A stretch of DNA of 64,000 nucleotides, from assembly GCF_003711515.1 (NCBI RefSeq), contig NW_021167081.1, forward strand, positions 1,538,236 to 1,602,235, written 5' to 3'. The position numbers and the translations under genes were made by a program. Under the pieces are notes generated by a model. That model worked only from the letters and a program-made list of their open reading frames with translations. It was not told the DNA's origin and ran no database searches. This document shows, piece by piece, positions 31,858 through 43,675 of the stretch (positions are counted from its first letter, which is position 1; the number at the start of each line of letters is the position of its first letter). Source of the stretch: Sodiomyces alkalinus F11. Taxonomy: Eukaryota; Ascomycota; Sordariomycetes; Glomerellales; Plectosphaerellaceae.

Positions 31858-33711
31858 ATGGCGTCTCCAAAAAGGGCGTCCGCAACCATGCTGCCCAACA
31901 CCAAGCTGAAGCGTCGCTTCTACGAGTCCATTGTCTTTGGCGTTGCCCTCAAGAATATATTCCACAACAACTTTGAAGTGTCCGACAGGACGCCCAACAG
32001 CGAACCAGATGCCAACGAAGGAGCAGAGCAGGCGTACCACCGCTTCGTCTACAGACTCGCCCATATCTGCGACAACGAAAAGGGCGGGTCGACAGTCACC
32101 GCCATTGCAGTCCTCGAGGAGCCCGACTGCATCCGTTACCTCGTGGGGTCCAACGAAAGAAAGGGGCAACAAGAAGTCGAGGTCAAAGACTTCCTGACCA
32201 AGATTCTACGAATGGTCGGGAAATGGGACCACCAAGCTACTGACGAGCATACGACCCTCTGCACCGCTCTGTTTCGGAGTATCCTTCAATTCAACCTGCC
32301 TCGAATCAAGGCCTACTTGGCCCATCTGGCAAAGGCACTCGACCTCTGCATTGACCACTGCGACAGAGACATCAATGGCATGAACAGAGATTCGGAATGT
32401 AAGTGATTTATCTTCCACATCTTCCAAAGGGTTGGCGTTACGGAATTACGGAAGATAACTCATTCCTGGTCCAAAACAGACATCAAGGGGGTTCTCTCAA
32501 CGCTCCGGACCATGACTGGCTTTCACCCCAATCGCGAAATGGAACACGGCGATTGTAAGTGCCTCTTAGCTTCTGGTTCTTCACTTGCTTGTATGCATTC
32601 ACTGGCTAGTTACTAACACCAAAATCGTCAAGACATGCTCGCTTGCCAAAGGCTCATTCGTGAGATTCACCGGAACCACAAGATCTCGCGGATCAACGAG
32701 GCTATTGTTGAGCGGGCCAAGGAGGGCCAAATCGACAGTTCAGACCACTGGGTTGATTTACGGCACGTCCTCGGCCGGCTGCACGCCTACTACCAAGACG
32801 TCGAGACCATCATAGGGGCGCGAAGGCGCTGGGTCCAACTCTTCCACGACTTCGAAGTGACCGTCATCCAGTCCAGCCAGCCGGCCCCCAGCCCGCTAAA
32901 AGGCAACAAGACCAACGCCCATGACACGATCGGACGCATGGTCTCCTCGACGGACGAGATGGCTCGGTACCGCGGGTACGCAGCCGAGCTGCAAACGTTC
33001 GGCCTCGACGAGCAAATCTCCCTCCTGGCAAAGAAGGAGAGTTTCAGGCCCATCGTGCACGCCGAGGTCCTTGTCCACGGCGAGGCCCTGGACCGCATCA
33101 AGGCTAGCGGCCCCGAGCGCCGCGCGCGGTTCTGGAACGACTGGAAGTACGTCGGGAGCAGCAAGCCCACCTGCCGGCTCTGTCGGTACTACTTCGACGT
33201 GCACCCGGGCGCCGTCCAGGTGCGGTCGACGCACCGGAACCTGTACCCCCGCTGGCGGCTTCCCGATGCGCACGACCCCGCGTCCACGAAGACCCGCGAT
33301 ACGTTCCTCAACGATATCAACAAGAAGCTGCGCGAGGACGTGCTGCGGACCCTCCAGGAAAGGATCCCGCAGGGGAAGAAGCATGATTCGAATACGACGT
33401 CGCAGATGCCGGCGTACTTTGGCACGGGGGACACGGATGCTCACAGGACCGTGAGTGATTTGGCCTCCAGGTTCAGTGGGATGGGCATGAGCGTCGGCGT
33501 CGGCGAGGATTTCGGGTCGCCGAGAAAGGAGAAGAAGGGACCACCGTCCGTCAAGGAGTTGCAGGAGGAAGATGAGGATCTGTTCGACTCGGGGGATCCG
33601 GGTAGCGGGGGCGAGGACGTTAGGAACCTTTCTGGAAAGGCAGACACGTCGGAGGATGCGGAAGACAGTGACGACAATGGCGGGGTATTGCTTTATACTG
33701 GGAGACGCTGA
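31858..33711 (+). CDS. OTT_1508-like deaminase-fold protein
   Basis: Three exons (31858-32398, 32480-32554, 32633-33711), each intron GTAAGT...AG in phase 1, give 564 aa. The C-terminal half carries a deaminase-type zinc site: VHAEVLVHGEAL (H348, A349, E350) and, 36 residues on, TCRLCRYYF (C386, C389). The spacing and the following RSTHRNLYPRWRLPD fit the OTT_1508-like family, a cytidine-deaminase-superfamily branch named from bacteria and widely found in fungi, often as long intracellular proteins. Substrate (nucleotide, RNA or DNA) is unknown. The N-terminal 330 residues are helical-looking and unrecognised; the last 100 are acidic and Ser/Asp-rich. There is no signal peptide or membrane helix. 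Domain assignment is by motif only. Confidence 0.82.
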
Positions 33712-34551
33712 AGAGTCGGATGGCGATATGCCTCTTTTTTTTTTTTTTTTTGTATCTTCTTGTTTTGCCTGTTTGGTTTTGAAAGAGATAGTGGAGAGAA
33801 CTGTAAGTAATTGAGTTTTACATAAGTATTGTTTGTATCAGTTGGAATAACGTACGTGATTGATACCTGAATCACTCTCCAAGTCTCAACTCTCAACATG
33901 AACTCTTAACCTTGGGTATCTGAATGATACCCATTCACTGCTGATAAAAAGCTATAAAAAGGTCTCTTTACAATGATTCTCTTCTCCCCCTTTTCTCCTC
34001 TTTTCCCCTCCCCACGATCCTTTTATCAGGAACCACAAACCCAAGATATCACCACCACCACCACCACCACCACTGCCACCACACTTCTCTGTATGCTATC
34101 CAAGTTCCAACTAGTCAAGCAAAGTAAACCAGCCAACCCAAAATGAATGCGCGAAACCCACGGAGGAGACCATCCCTCCATCCTCGAACGTCGTCATGTC
34201 CGGAGAATCCAGCACAACCCCATCGACGGCCGAGTGCCCAAACCTGCCCTGTACTCTCCTCGGCAACGTAGCTAGTCCCAGGGGGAAAAGAAAAAAGAAG
34301 AAAAATAAAATAAAAAAGCTGGACAGAGCCCTTTGAACTTTGGAAACTCATGGTTGTGTCTTCGTGACTATTGTGACGATGGTATCATAATATCATTCAT
34401 TCCTCAAAGATTCGAACCCAAGTCTCCGTCGCTACACCCAAGATTATGTTGGCATGACTAGATCCCATCATCTGGGAGGCTGGAGCCATCAACTGTCCAA
34501 CTAGGTACAGGTTGTAAAGGCCCAGCGCTGAACTCCCATTATCCCACCCAC
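33712..34551. other. Intergenic region with leader-like sequence
   Basis: After the deaminase-like stop come a 17-base T run (33735-33751), then a pyrimidine-rich tract and an ACC array (34050-34073) that look like a plus-strand 5' leader. Only very short frames follow (for example 34197-34336, 46 codons with a Lys-rich end). I do not call a gene. Confidence 0.45.
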
Positions 34552-36287
34552 TTAGACGACAGGCGCTCGCTTCTCAATAGTCGCCCACATATCCTCGAAA
34601 TAGCTCACGCCACCCTTCACGATGTAGCGCGCCGGCTGCTGCTTATTGAGGAGGGTAGGCCGGAAACGCCGCAAGAACTGCAGTGGCGCCTTGAAGAGCT
34701 CCATGTAGGCGATATCTCTGCCGAGGCATACGCGGGGACCGTACCCGAAGCCCATGTTGTACTTGAGGTACTCCTTCGCCTTCTCGGGATCTTCGAGCCA
34801 GCGCTCGGGACGAAACGCCCCGGCGTCGGGGCCGTAGATGTTTTCGTCCCGATGGACGAGCCAAGGGTTGCACGTAAGCTCGGTTCCCTCGGGGACGAAC
34901 TTGCCGTCGAGGTTCAGGCCGCCGGGCGGCGCGAGGCGGGGGAAGATGTTGGGGGCGGCGGGGTTGAGGCGCAGGGCTTCGCGGACGCAGGCGACGTAGT
35001 AGGGGCAGTGGGTGAGGACCTGGTCATGCTGGGGCATCTCGCCTTGGGGAGGGAGTTTGCCCTCGCGCGTGGCCGTATCGATCTCGGCCATGACCTTGTC
35101 GTAGACGGACGGGTTGCCGAGGATGTGGAGCATGAGCGCTTGGAAGGTGGTACCAGTGGTGTCGGCGCCGGCGAGGAGGACAAGGAGAATCTCGGCCTTG
35201 ATATAATCAAGGTCAAGGGGCTTTCCGTTTTCGTCGCGGGCTTCGACGAACCTGTTTATTTGTCGCGTTGTCAGCGAACTGTGCTAAGAATGAAGGAAAA
35301 ATAAAAGAAAAGAGGGAGAGGGGGGGGNNNNNNNNNNNNNNNNNNNNNNNNNNNNNNNNNNNNNNNNAACTCACGTCTGGAGAAGATCGAAACGGCCGTT
35401 GGTCGTTCCAGCCTTAATATCCTGAAACCGCTGCTCGATAAGACGATCCCGGAATCGCATCAAAATACCAATGCCAGAATCCTGCTCCGGACTCGCAACC
35501 AGGTACTTGCCGAGGAAGGTGCTCTTGACCCAGTTGGTGAAAGGATAAAGCCGAGCCATGAGACCGAAGGGTACCAGACCGTCGTGGAACGCCTGGATGA
35601 GACCGCTAACGTCCTCACCCTTCTCGATGAAGCCAACGGGCGCACCGAAGCCGACAGAGGAGATGACATCGTAGGCCATGTAAACGGCCCAGGGGGCAAA
35701 GTCGAGTTTCTCGCCGGTGCCGGCGAACTTCTCGTCAAGCTTGTAGATCCAGTTCTCGATCTGTTCGTCGATGAGCGGTTCCATCTTCTTCACGTTGGAG
35801 AAGCTGTAGGGGGCTGCCGCTATCTTGCGGAAACGGGCGTGGATGGCCGAGTCCTGCATGTTGAAGAGGGATTCATCCTTGCCGAAGCTTCCGGTAATGT
35901 AGTGCTTCGACTTGTTCGCATTGCGGCTGTAGATGACGGGGAGCTTGGTGGCGTCGCTGACGAGGAGCATGGTCGGGGTGATGCGGATGATGGGGCCTGG
36001 GATTCATATGTTTTAGAAGGCATGTTGTTTTCTCTTTCTTTTTCCCCAGCTTGGTGGTGCGCTATTCAGTACTCACCATGCTTCTTATGGAGCTCCTGGT
36101 ACACCTCGCACTCGTCCGCCTTGACGTTGTGGTAGGCAATCCATAACCTGGTCACGCTGGCCCAGAAGGAGCCGGGGAATTGGGAGAGAGGGTGGAAGAA
36201 GCGGTAGTAGACGATCTGGTAGATGGCGCACCAGGCGATGTAGCCCAGCCCCAGAAGGGCGAGGTTCGCAATGCTGAGGAGTGCCAT
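34552..36287 (-). CDS. Cytochrome P450 monooxygenase
   Basis: Three exons (36287-36077, 35996-35375, 35251-34552) give 510 aa. It is a microsomal haem monooxygenase anchored by an N-terminal helix ([20 protein letters not shown]). The I-helix is [15 protein letters not shown], the ExxR is CVREALRL followed by [11 protein letters not shown], and the haem loop is [18 protein letters not shown] with ligand C453. The order, and the FPERW-like FRPERWLED block, resemble fungal pisatin-demethylase or benzoate-hydroxylase-type P450s; no subfamily is assigned. The second intron (35252-35374) contains the 40-N assembly gap, but both splice ends are readable (GTGAGT, AACAG) and the frame closes. No biosynthetic backbone gene lies nearby, so detoxification or degradation is as likely as secondary metabolism. 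Confidence 0.92.
35328..35367. other. Assembly gap (40 N) in the P450 intron
   Basis: Forty N residues directly after a seven-G run, within the second intron of the P450 gene. The coding frame is not affected. Confidence 0.98.
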
Positions 36288-39200
36288 GAGGGCTGCTGAA
36301 CTAAATTCCGACGGCCGACCTGCGTGCAGTAAGCTACGGTGGGAGATATCGACGAATGGTCAGTACAAGCCGAGATCAACGCGGAACAGGAGGCTGTAAG
36401 TTGTAAGGGGGGTCGTTTTCTGACATGGGCAGAAGTGAGAACTCACAGAAAACAATACGTGGGAGGAGGGTTTGAGGTATGAGGGCGAGGGTGGTCTTCC
36501 AATCTTCCAATGCACTCAACTGCTATCAAGGAGGGAATATGCGAGGAGTCGAGCTCCGGGGTGGAATGAGAGAACATATGCACATGCATGCGGCGCCACC
36601 CCACCCTTATGAAGAGCTCCCCTGGCCCGCGATGTAACGGTAGCCCCTCTCCCCTGGGATTACTGGAACCGTGCCGTACGGAGAACTCCTACAGCGCATC
36701 TCATAACCTTTTCCTTTTGAGGTGTTAGAGTGCGTTGACGAAAGCGGGGGTGATCTCCAAGCTTGCGTTGGCGAGGTTGGCGAGGCTGGCGAGTATAAGG
36801 TGCCTTATGTACGAATTTGTAAGGTACCTTATTACCTTAGGTGCAGTTACGGGCGTAAGTACCTTACGGAGTACAGATGCAGGTGCAAATGGACTCGTCA
36901 CTGGCAGGTGCAGGTGAACTGGTGGAGATGCCGCAGGCCTCGTTCGTTCCTTCCCCTCCGTCCCAATTTCAGACAGGCAAGCACATGTCACGCCTCCTCT
37001 TGAGTCTGCACGTGGATGTCGTAGAACACTGTCGTAGAACACTGTCGTAGAACACAGACTACAGTAATTACTCCACAACACATTACGTTGTACCTCTTTA
37101 TCACAGGATATGCTTTTCCCGAGTCAGAAATGAGGATGTGTCTAGTTTTCCCCAATCTTTTTTTGTCTCCTTTTGTTCTTCTTCTTCTTCTTCTTCTTCT
37201 TTCCTCTCCCCTTTTCTCCTGTTGTTTTATGTTGGTCCAATCGTCATGACGGGGATGAGATGGCAGGCAAACACGTTACACGATGATCCCCCATCTCTGG
37301 GACTGAGACATATCAGGTTCTTGCTGGAAAAGAGTCCCCGGAAATCATGATACCTATATTCCGTAGGTACGAAGTATGCGGGGGAGAGCTTCCAAGACCA
37401 TCGGCAATGCAACCCCGCGAGTGGACAACAAATGTCCGTGAAAACGGAGGGACAACTCCCGCCAGCAGCGAGCGAGCTTAAACCTGGAAGGGATCTTCAT
37501 GTTTTAAAGGTTTCACAGTAATTATACTGACTTATTTTAGCGGATAATACGGGAGTTGCAGTGAATACGTTGTATGGGAACCTCTTTGAATGGAATCTAC
37601 GTTGTACAGTACCTTAGTACAGACTACGAGTACGCAGCGGTACGTACTTACAACGCCGGTCTCCAAAACCCGGCCCCGAGACCCGAGTCCTCTCCCATGC
37701 AAGCACGTTCGGAGAGCAAAAATCTGAAGTATAGGTAAGACTGGGGAAGCGAGACAAGAAGAGGCCCTAACATTATGCATTCGAGCATCGACATCGAGCA
37801 CCGGGCCAACACGAGGTCTGTTTGTCCGTTGGTGAGCAATGGGCATACATAGCATACAGCGTAAGCGTCGACCCACCACTATCAACCTCGACCTCGACCT
37901 CGACATGCATAAGAGATGGGGTAAAGACAAAAGTACTGCGCACAACGTATCCGTGGACCGTACCTTAGTATCCATGCTTTTATGAGATGGAGTCTTTTTT
38001 GAGACTCGCCCGGTCGTTCTCCACCGGTGCTCGGTCTGTTTACGGACGGCGTTTCGTACAAAGGATATATGTACACGTGTACCTTTGGTAATTACCGAGT
38101 TAGTGTTAGACTGGTCGTGTCTCGTCCTTTTGGTCCCCCAAGTCGGAACTCCATCCTGGGTTCTTGGAAATAAGCATTGCAGCTCTTAGCGTCTGCATTG
38201 ACCAATGGTTGTGCTTCCTCTTCTTGTCCTCGAATAGATGGTTTCTGCTGAAATGTGACTAAAAACCTTCCGCGAAACAGATGCGGGGGTTCCAGGTTAG
38301 AGCCATAATCCTTGCGAGTATGAGACTAGGATCAGCGTTGTTACTATTGGTATTATACGAAGTACACGTAATTACATATAGCGTACGGCCCTTGCTGGGC
38401 ATCAGACTGTTGGGTGGCTTTCGCACAAGTGCTTCATACTTCGTAAGTTGTGCATTATTGGATATCAAAGTACGAACTTTAAAGGCTTCGGAGAAGATCC
38501 GGTCTTTACTCTGAGCGGGTGCAGTACGAAGTATCGGTATGAAGAGTTCTATAATTACACGTATTATAGGGGTAGGGAGGGGGGTCTTCTGTTACGTAAA
38601 GATTCAGATACGTTGTGCTTCGTAGGATACGCATACGTTAGCTTATGCAAATTATTACATATGTTATTGCACGCAACTTCAGCATGTAAAGGACATATAA
38701 CGTACGGACACTCAGTCGTACGAAGTAATAATAGCTTACCTAAGGTAGCTTCTCCGTTCTGCCTCTGCGAACCCCTTTGGACGGTACCCAGTACGTTGTA
38801 CCTAGCCCCAAATGTGAACGAGGTAACGGCCCGCAGTGTTTCCAGCTCACATGCAGTCCCCAGGGGTCCAGAGGTGGCTGGCGGTCCTCATTACGGCCCG
38901 CGGCCGCTAATGGCGCCAACAGAAGTCTTGGCATCGCTTCAAGCAGACAGCAACTCATAGCAGACCATGGGGTAAAAGCCATAGGTACAACGAACCTAGT
39001 GGGAGTCCTGTTATATATGTACGTTGTAGGTAAAAGTTTACCGAACTGCTGATTGACCGACCATTTCTTGTACTCTACCTAACAGAGGAGAAGTCTGTAT
39101 GTTGCAAGTGGAACTGAACACTCCCAACAACCCATCCTACCCCCTGTCCCCTCCCCAATGCATTCTCTCGGTTTGTCGGAATATAATTGTTATTACGAAG

Positions 39201-40921
39201 TAGACTCGAAACTCTATCTTGTGGTTGTCAGGGCTACCCGACGAGGATATTCGGGCATATTCGGCGAAGACAATTTGACTACGGGGAGTGATCGACAAAG
39301 TACGCAATGGATCCTGGAAGATATCCTCGTCCATGCTAAGCCAGCTGCCAAGCCAGGACACTATCAAAGCTCTTCCAAACTCCCCAGAGCAACTGCGGAG
39401 AAAAATGAATGCGTTGTAGGCAAAGAGAAGCACAAAACAGGGGGGGGATAAGAAAAGAAAAAAACATGCGTGTGGACGAAACGAGATGATGAATTCATCT
39501 TAAATCTCCATCCCTTCAGAGTGTCTCATAACTCTTCATGCGTCTCATGAGTCTCATGCCGATTTCGGTTTGGGTTAATTCGATAAGACACACCGGTCTA
39601 CCTATAGGATTCGGCAAACCCACACGACGACCTACCTTTGACGCGGGAGACGCAAGCAACCGGCCCAGTCAGCAGAACAAAGACTCTCGGTCTACCCGCG
39701 AGCACGACCCAAGCCACCGAACCGGGATCACCCTAATCAAGCCCCCCCTACCCGTAAAACTGGATCTCCTTTTTTTTTCCTTTTTTTTTTCCTTTTTTTT
39801 TTTTCCTTTTCTTTCTTCTTCTTCAGAGTCACTTTCCCCCTTGCATCGCTTGACACGACCCCACCACCATAAGACTCGTTGCAGAGAAGGCCATCGCCGA
39901 TCAGCAAACGTTGACTCCCATGGACTTCGTCCGAAATGATTGCTAAAACAGCCGACGCCCGATTCGATGACCATCTTCTTCCCTTCATGGAACTCTTTCC
40001 TGGATGACGGGGTAGGGCCAGCTAAGGGGGGAAAGGGGCGGAAGACAGGGCTCGGGCCCGGGTGTTATCCCCGTTCAACCCCCCTGTCAAACTAACAGAC
40101 CGACAGATCACCTCATTGGAAGGGGAATCAAAGGGTGGACTCCCGAATGCTACAGCAGTGTACACTACTGAGTACTCTACACTACTACCGTACACCATCT
40201 CGTGTACGTGTCGTGGTTCGGCAGTTGGCCTAGGTCCTCGGCCCAAGCGGACACGTCAGGGGCGGCAGAGTTCCATCCATACCACCTTGAGGCTCCAGCA
40301 GCCTTAGCAGGGCCTCCTAAGGCTTGGAAAATTTTCGCAATTCACATTACTTTTTCTCCCCCATCTCTATGGAGTACCTGTTTTCTTCCCTCCCCCTGTT
40401 GCGATATCCTCGTCGAGGGTCTGGGTATTAAGATTCGCGAACCCTGTGAAGTGGTCGGTCTGCCCTATGCGTACTCCGTATGTATTAATATTAATGATAT
40501 TATCCCCTCTTGTACGAATAATACGATGAGATCGGCAGATGTTCCATGTCGTTTCTTCACACATGAGCTATATTCTTCTCTTTCAACCGAGTCCTCGCGT
40601 CTCTGTCTTTTGTTAATCATTATTTCTCTTTCTCCTCGCTCCTAAAACGAGCCCCCTGCTTTGACCGAAAAAGAAAAAAGGAGACCCCAGACCTGGTGCC
40701 ATCTCAACTCACAACGTATAGGAAGCCGACGCCCGCCAAACTTGTGGGTTCTTTTTTCGTTTTTTTTTTTTTTTTGTTTTATGTTTATGTTTTTCTTCTC
40801 TTCTTTTCTACGTCGCCTTTCTTTTTGTCTTTACTCCGGTCTTTCGGCCTAAGGAGCCGCCTCTGCACGTCGTACTTCAACCACCCAGTCGGCCCCTTCA
40901 CCTAATCGGCATTTTGTTGCC
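36288..40921. other. 4.6-kb gene desert with dispersed short motifs
   Basis: No gene is supportable. The interval carries many copies of TACGAAGTA or its complement (37370, 38355, 38430, 38525, 38720, 39195), TACGGAGTA (36862, 40478 region) and GGTACCTT-type sites. It also has a 13-bp triplicate (37017-37055) and T-rich tracts at 39770-39810 and 40750-40800. The last 250 bp form the T-rich promoter and leader of the receptor gene. Confidence 0.6.
37017..37055. repeat. 13-bp tandem repeat, 3 perfect units
   Basis: Three identical head-to-tail copies of TGTCGTAGAACAC in non-coding DNA. Confidence 0.95.
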
Positions 40922-42357
40922 ATGGCGGAGAGTCAGGGGCCGACAGTCGTGGCCGTGGCCATTATTTTCGCAGTGGTGTCCTTCTTGACCATCGTTCTTC
41001 GATTGTTATCCAGGATACTGGTAATCGGACGACTGAGTCCGGATGATTGTAAGTTGAGTTCTCTTATGGCTTCCATTGCCTCCAAATCTCCTTTCATGCG
41101 TTTGCGACTAACATGGGCGAAATCAAGGGCTCATCTGCATCGCTGTGGTCCTATCATGGGCCTTCATAGGTTGCAACATTGCCTGTAAGTCATTTGATGC
41201 CTTGCAATTCCCAACATCTCAACTTGTACAATATCAGCGGCATCTCCTGGCAGTTCTGACTGACTTCACCTTCGTTAGCCGTCCAATATGGACTCGGCAG
41301 CCACTTCCCTGATGTCGAAGCCCGCGGAATCGACAACATGATAACCTACCTCCAGATCGTCTGGATGTCGTCCATCTTCTACAACGCATGCCTGGGCTTC
41401 ATCAAGGTGTCAGTCCTTGCACTCTACATGCGACTCGGCGACCGCCCTCTTCGCAACCTCTCCATCGTCATGACTGGTGTCATCATCTGCCAGGCCGGCG
41501 CCAACGTGTTGGCCTGCATCTTCCAGTGCGCCCCCATTTCGGCCGCCTACGACGTCCGCATCCCGGAAGATGAGAAGACGTGCGTCCACATCAACGCCTT
41601 CTACCTCGCCAACGCCGCCGTCAACATTCTCACCGACATATTGACCTACACGCTCCCCATCCCGCTCATCTTCAAGCTTCAGGTTTCAAGGCAGCAGAGA
41701 ATCAGTCTGATGGTTATTTTTGGCCTTGGTCTTTTGTGAGTCGCCTCCTTCGAACCCCCCGCTCCCCCTTCCGCCAGGAGCGGCACGCACTCCATGGGCA
41801 GTGCACTGTGTTTTGGCCTCAGCACTAACAACTCGCCCCTTCTTAGTGCCTGCATCTCTTCCGTCATCCGCATCACCTACATCCCTGGAATGTTGCATTC
41901 CGGAGACCCGACCTGGGATATTGCGCGCCCCATGTACTGGTCCGTCATCGAGACGAACATTGGAATCCTCGCTGCGTCCATCCCGTCGTACAAACCCCTG
42001 GCGAAGCGGTACGCGCCGCGTCTGTTGGGCAGCTCCGCTCGCGAGGGCAAACTCTCTGGCTTCAAGATGATGCCGTACGGAAAATCCACCGGCAGCCGGA
42101 AAGACGGCATCGTTGACGGGGAGCGTGTCAACGTGAGCGTCGGGGCCAAGGGCGAGTCCAGGTTCACTACCCATACCAAGCCGTGCATGCAGGAGAACAG
42201 CAGCGAGGAGGAGCTGTTCGCGCCCAGCGGTCGGATTGGCGTCAAGACCGAGATCTTCCAGGGATACGAGGAGGCTACTACTGCCCCCCGACCCCCAAGT
42301 CCCTTGGCACAAGTTCCGGGGCATCAGGGCGGTACGGTTAAGAAGGGTTCGGGATGA
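40922..42357 (+). CDS. Pth11-type rhodopsin-domain integral membrane protein
   Basis: Four exons (40922-41048, 41128-41184, 41279-41735, 41847-42357) give 383 aa. The seven-helix domain starts VVAVAIIFAVVSFLTIVLRL, then RLSPDDWLICIAVVLSW, ASVQYGLGSH, YNACLGFIKVSVLALYMRL, the GANVLACIFQCAPISAAYD loop with paired cysteines, ILTDILTYTLPIPLIFKLQV and SSVIRITYIPGML. This is the fungal GPCR-like receptor fold related to Magnaporthe PTH11, without an N-terminal CFEM domain. The 100-residue tail after the last helix is cytosolic and rich in Ser, Gly and Lys. Such proteins are thought to sense surface or chemical cues; the ligand is unknown. It converges on the Zn2Cys6 gene. Exon 2 is only 57 bp and was set by phase and by the DDW block. 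Confidence 0.9.
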
Positions 42358-42652
42358 AAAAGAGGAACGCGATGGATTGAAAAAAAGCAACACCCGGACG
42401 GCATCCTGGTCGTGTAAGATTTAACAAAACATGGGAAGTGCACGGCTGCACCGTCATCAGGATAACGTGCGTTGTGTATCAGTCGGAAAAGGGAACTCTA
42501 CGGTTTCGGAGACCCTCTGTAGCGAACATAGATTTGTCAAGTCCGCCAGCCATTCGTCGAGAATACGGCATCAAAAGGAGTTTCTTCTTCGAAGACTGGA
42601 GTCACTGGACTCTTGGTCCCCATCACTTCGTCAGACAGTAGCCTGATTCTCC

Positions 42653-43174
42653 TCACAATACGCCCCCTCGAGAAGCATACCACCCTTCTGCTTCGTCAAG
42701 CCCCAGTAAGGAGGTCAACAGCGCCGGCTGTACTGGCTGATGGATCAACCCCAGAGGTGGCTCATCCAGGGGGAAACCAAAAGCGGTGGGGTCGGGCAAT
42801 GCCGCGTCGGTGAAGGGACATAGAGGGCTGACGGAGTCCAGATTCTGCTCAAGTAAGAGGGACGGGATAAGCGTAGGGTCAGGCTCGTTTGTTGTGCCTC
42901 CTGATGATGAACAATCACCGGAAGAGGTAGACGCATTGGTTGGCTGCTGTGCGATGATCGCTAGATCGGACTGCGGTGAACTCGCCCGTCGGGAGCTTCC
43001 GGTTCTCCCCAATCTGCCTCGGTAGACGCAGGTAAGTCCCCGTTGGCGACAGCGTCCGCAGAACGGCAACCCGTTATCGCAGCGGCGTTTGGTCTTGATG
43101 CAGGTAGCACAGGATCTCTGTCGGGAAGGGGGGTGGCTGCGTTCCCGCCATGTCAGGCTCACGTTTGATTCCAT
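42653..43174 (-). CDS. Short Zn(II)2Cys6 DNA-binding protein
   Basis: Single exon of 173 aa. The binuclear cluster is CATCIKTKRRC then CGRCRQRGLTC, cysteines 22, 25, 32, 39, 42 and 49, with the usual 2-6-6-2-6 spacing and a basic loop. After it come a Ser/Thr-rich linker and an acidic/hydrophobic end (SLLGLDEAEGWY). The large fungal transcription-factor middle-homology domain is absent, and the convergent receptor gene leaves no room for it. The protein could be a small regulator, a competitor, or the remains of a longer factor. The start at 43174 (MESNVSL) is preferred; an ATG at 43216 is possible. It is divergent from the NmrA-like gene 500 bp away, a common layout for a regulator and its target. 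Confidence 0.82.
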   Translation of the reverse strand: MESNVSLTWRERSHPPSRQRSCATCIKTKRRCDNGLPFCGRCRQRGLTCVYRGRLGRTGSSRRASSPQSDLAIIAQQPTNASTSSGDCSSSGGTTNEPDPTLIPSLLLEQNLDSVSPLCPFTDAALPDPTAFGFPLDEPPLGLIHQPVQPALLTSLLGLDEAEGWYASRGGVL

Positions 43175-43675
43175 TGCCTGGTGGTGTCTAAAGGCCCAAA
43201 GACCAAGGAGGGTCACGGCGGAGCCTCAAAACGCGCTGGTGGCAGAGACAGGGTAATTGTGTTGATGGATGTGAGCCGAGAGAGATGGAGCTGGATCCGA
43301 AGTGGAATCGGAGTTTCGGCGTCTCGACTCTCAGCTGATTAATCGTGCGCGGGTTTCGGGGCCAGGTGAAAGGCTGAACTCCGCCCATCCCGACCGGCTC
43401 TAACACACTGTCATACACCACTGCCGGTGGACCGATCCCACCAGCATTCGAAGAATCGGTCCCGAGCCCACTCCGCAGTTGGGACCAGTGGGATCAGTGT
43501 GGGGGATGCTTCGGGCCCTGGCTGGGACTTCATCGGACTGGGCGGATCTCCGACCACCAGCCTCAGAAGCTCTCTTCCAATCTTGGTCCAGGGCATCTTC
43601 TTCTCATCGCAATATATAAACGCTCCTTCCGAAGTCTCCCATGATAGACTTCCCCGTTAACAATATTTCTCGACA
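43175..43675. promoter_or_regulatory. Divergent promoter region, Zn2Cys6 gene / NmrA-like gene
   Basis: A 500-bp interval. An ATATATAAA TATA-like box at about 43611-43619 lies some 60 bp before the NmrA frame. CGG-containing triplets of the kind Zn2Cys6 proteins bind are present (for example around 43390 and 43425), but no clear inverted CGG pair can be singled out by eye. Confidence 0.45.

Noticed and set aside
34395..34480. tRNA-like TTCGAACCC sequence on the minus strand
   Set aside because: The T-arm stem does not pair, and no acceptor stem or D-arm can be drawn at the right distances.
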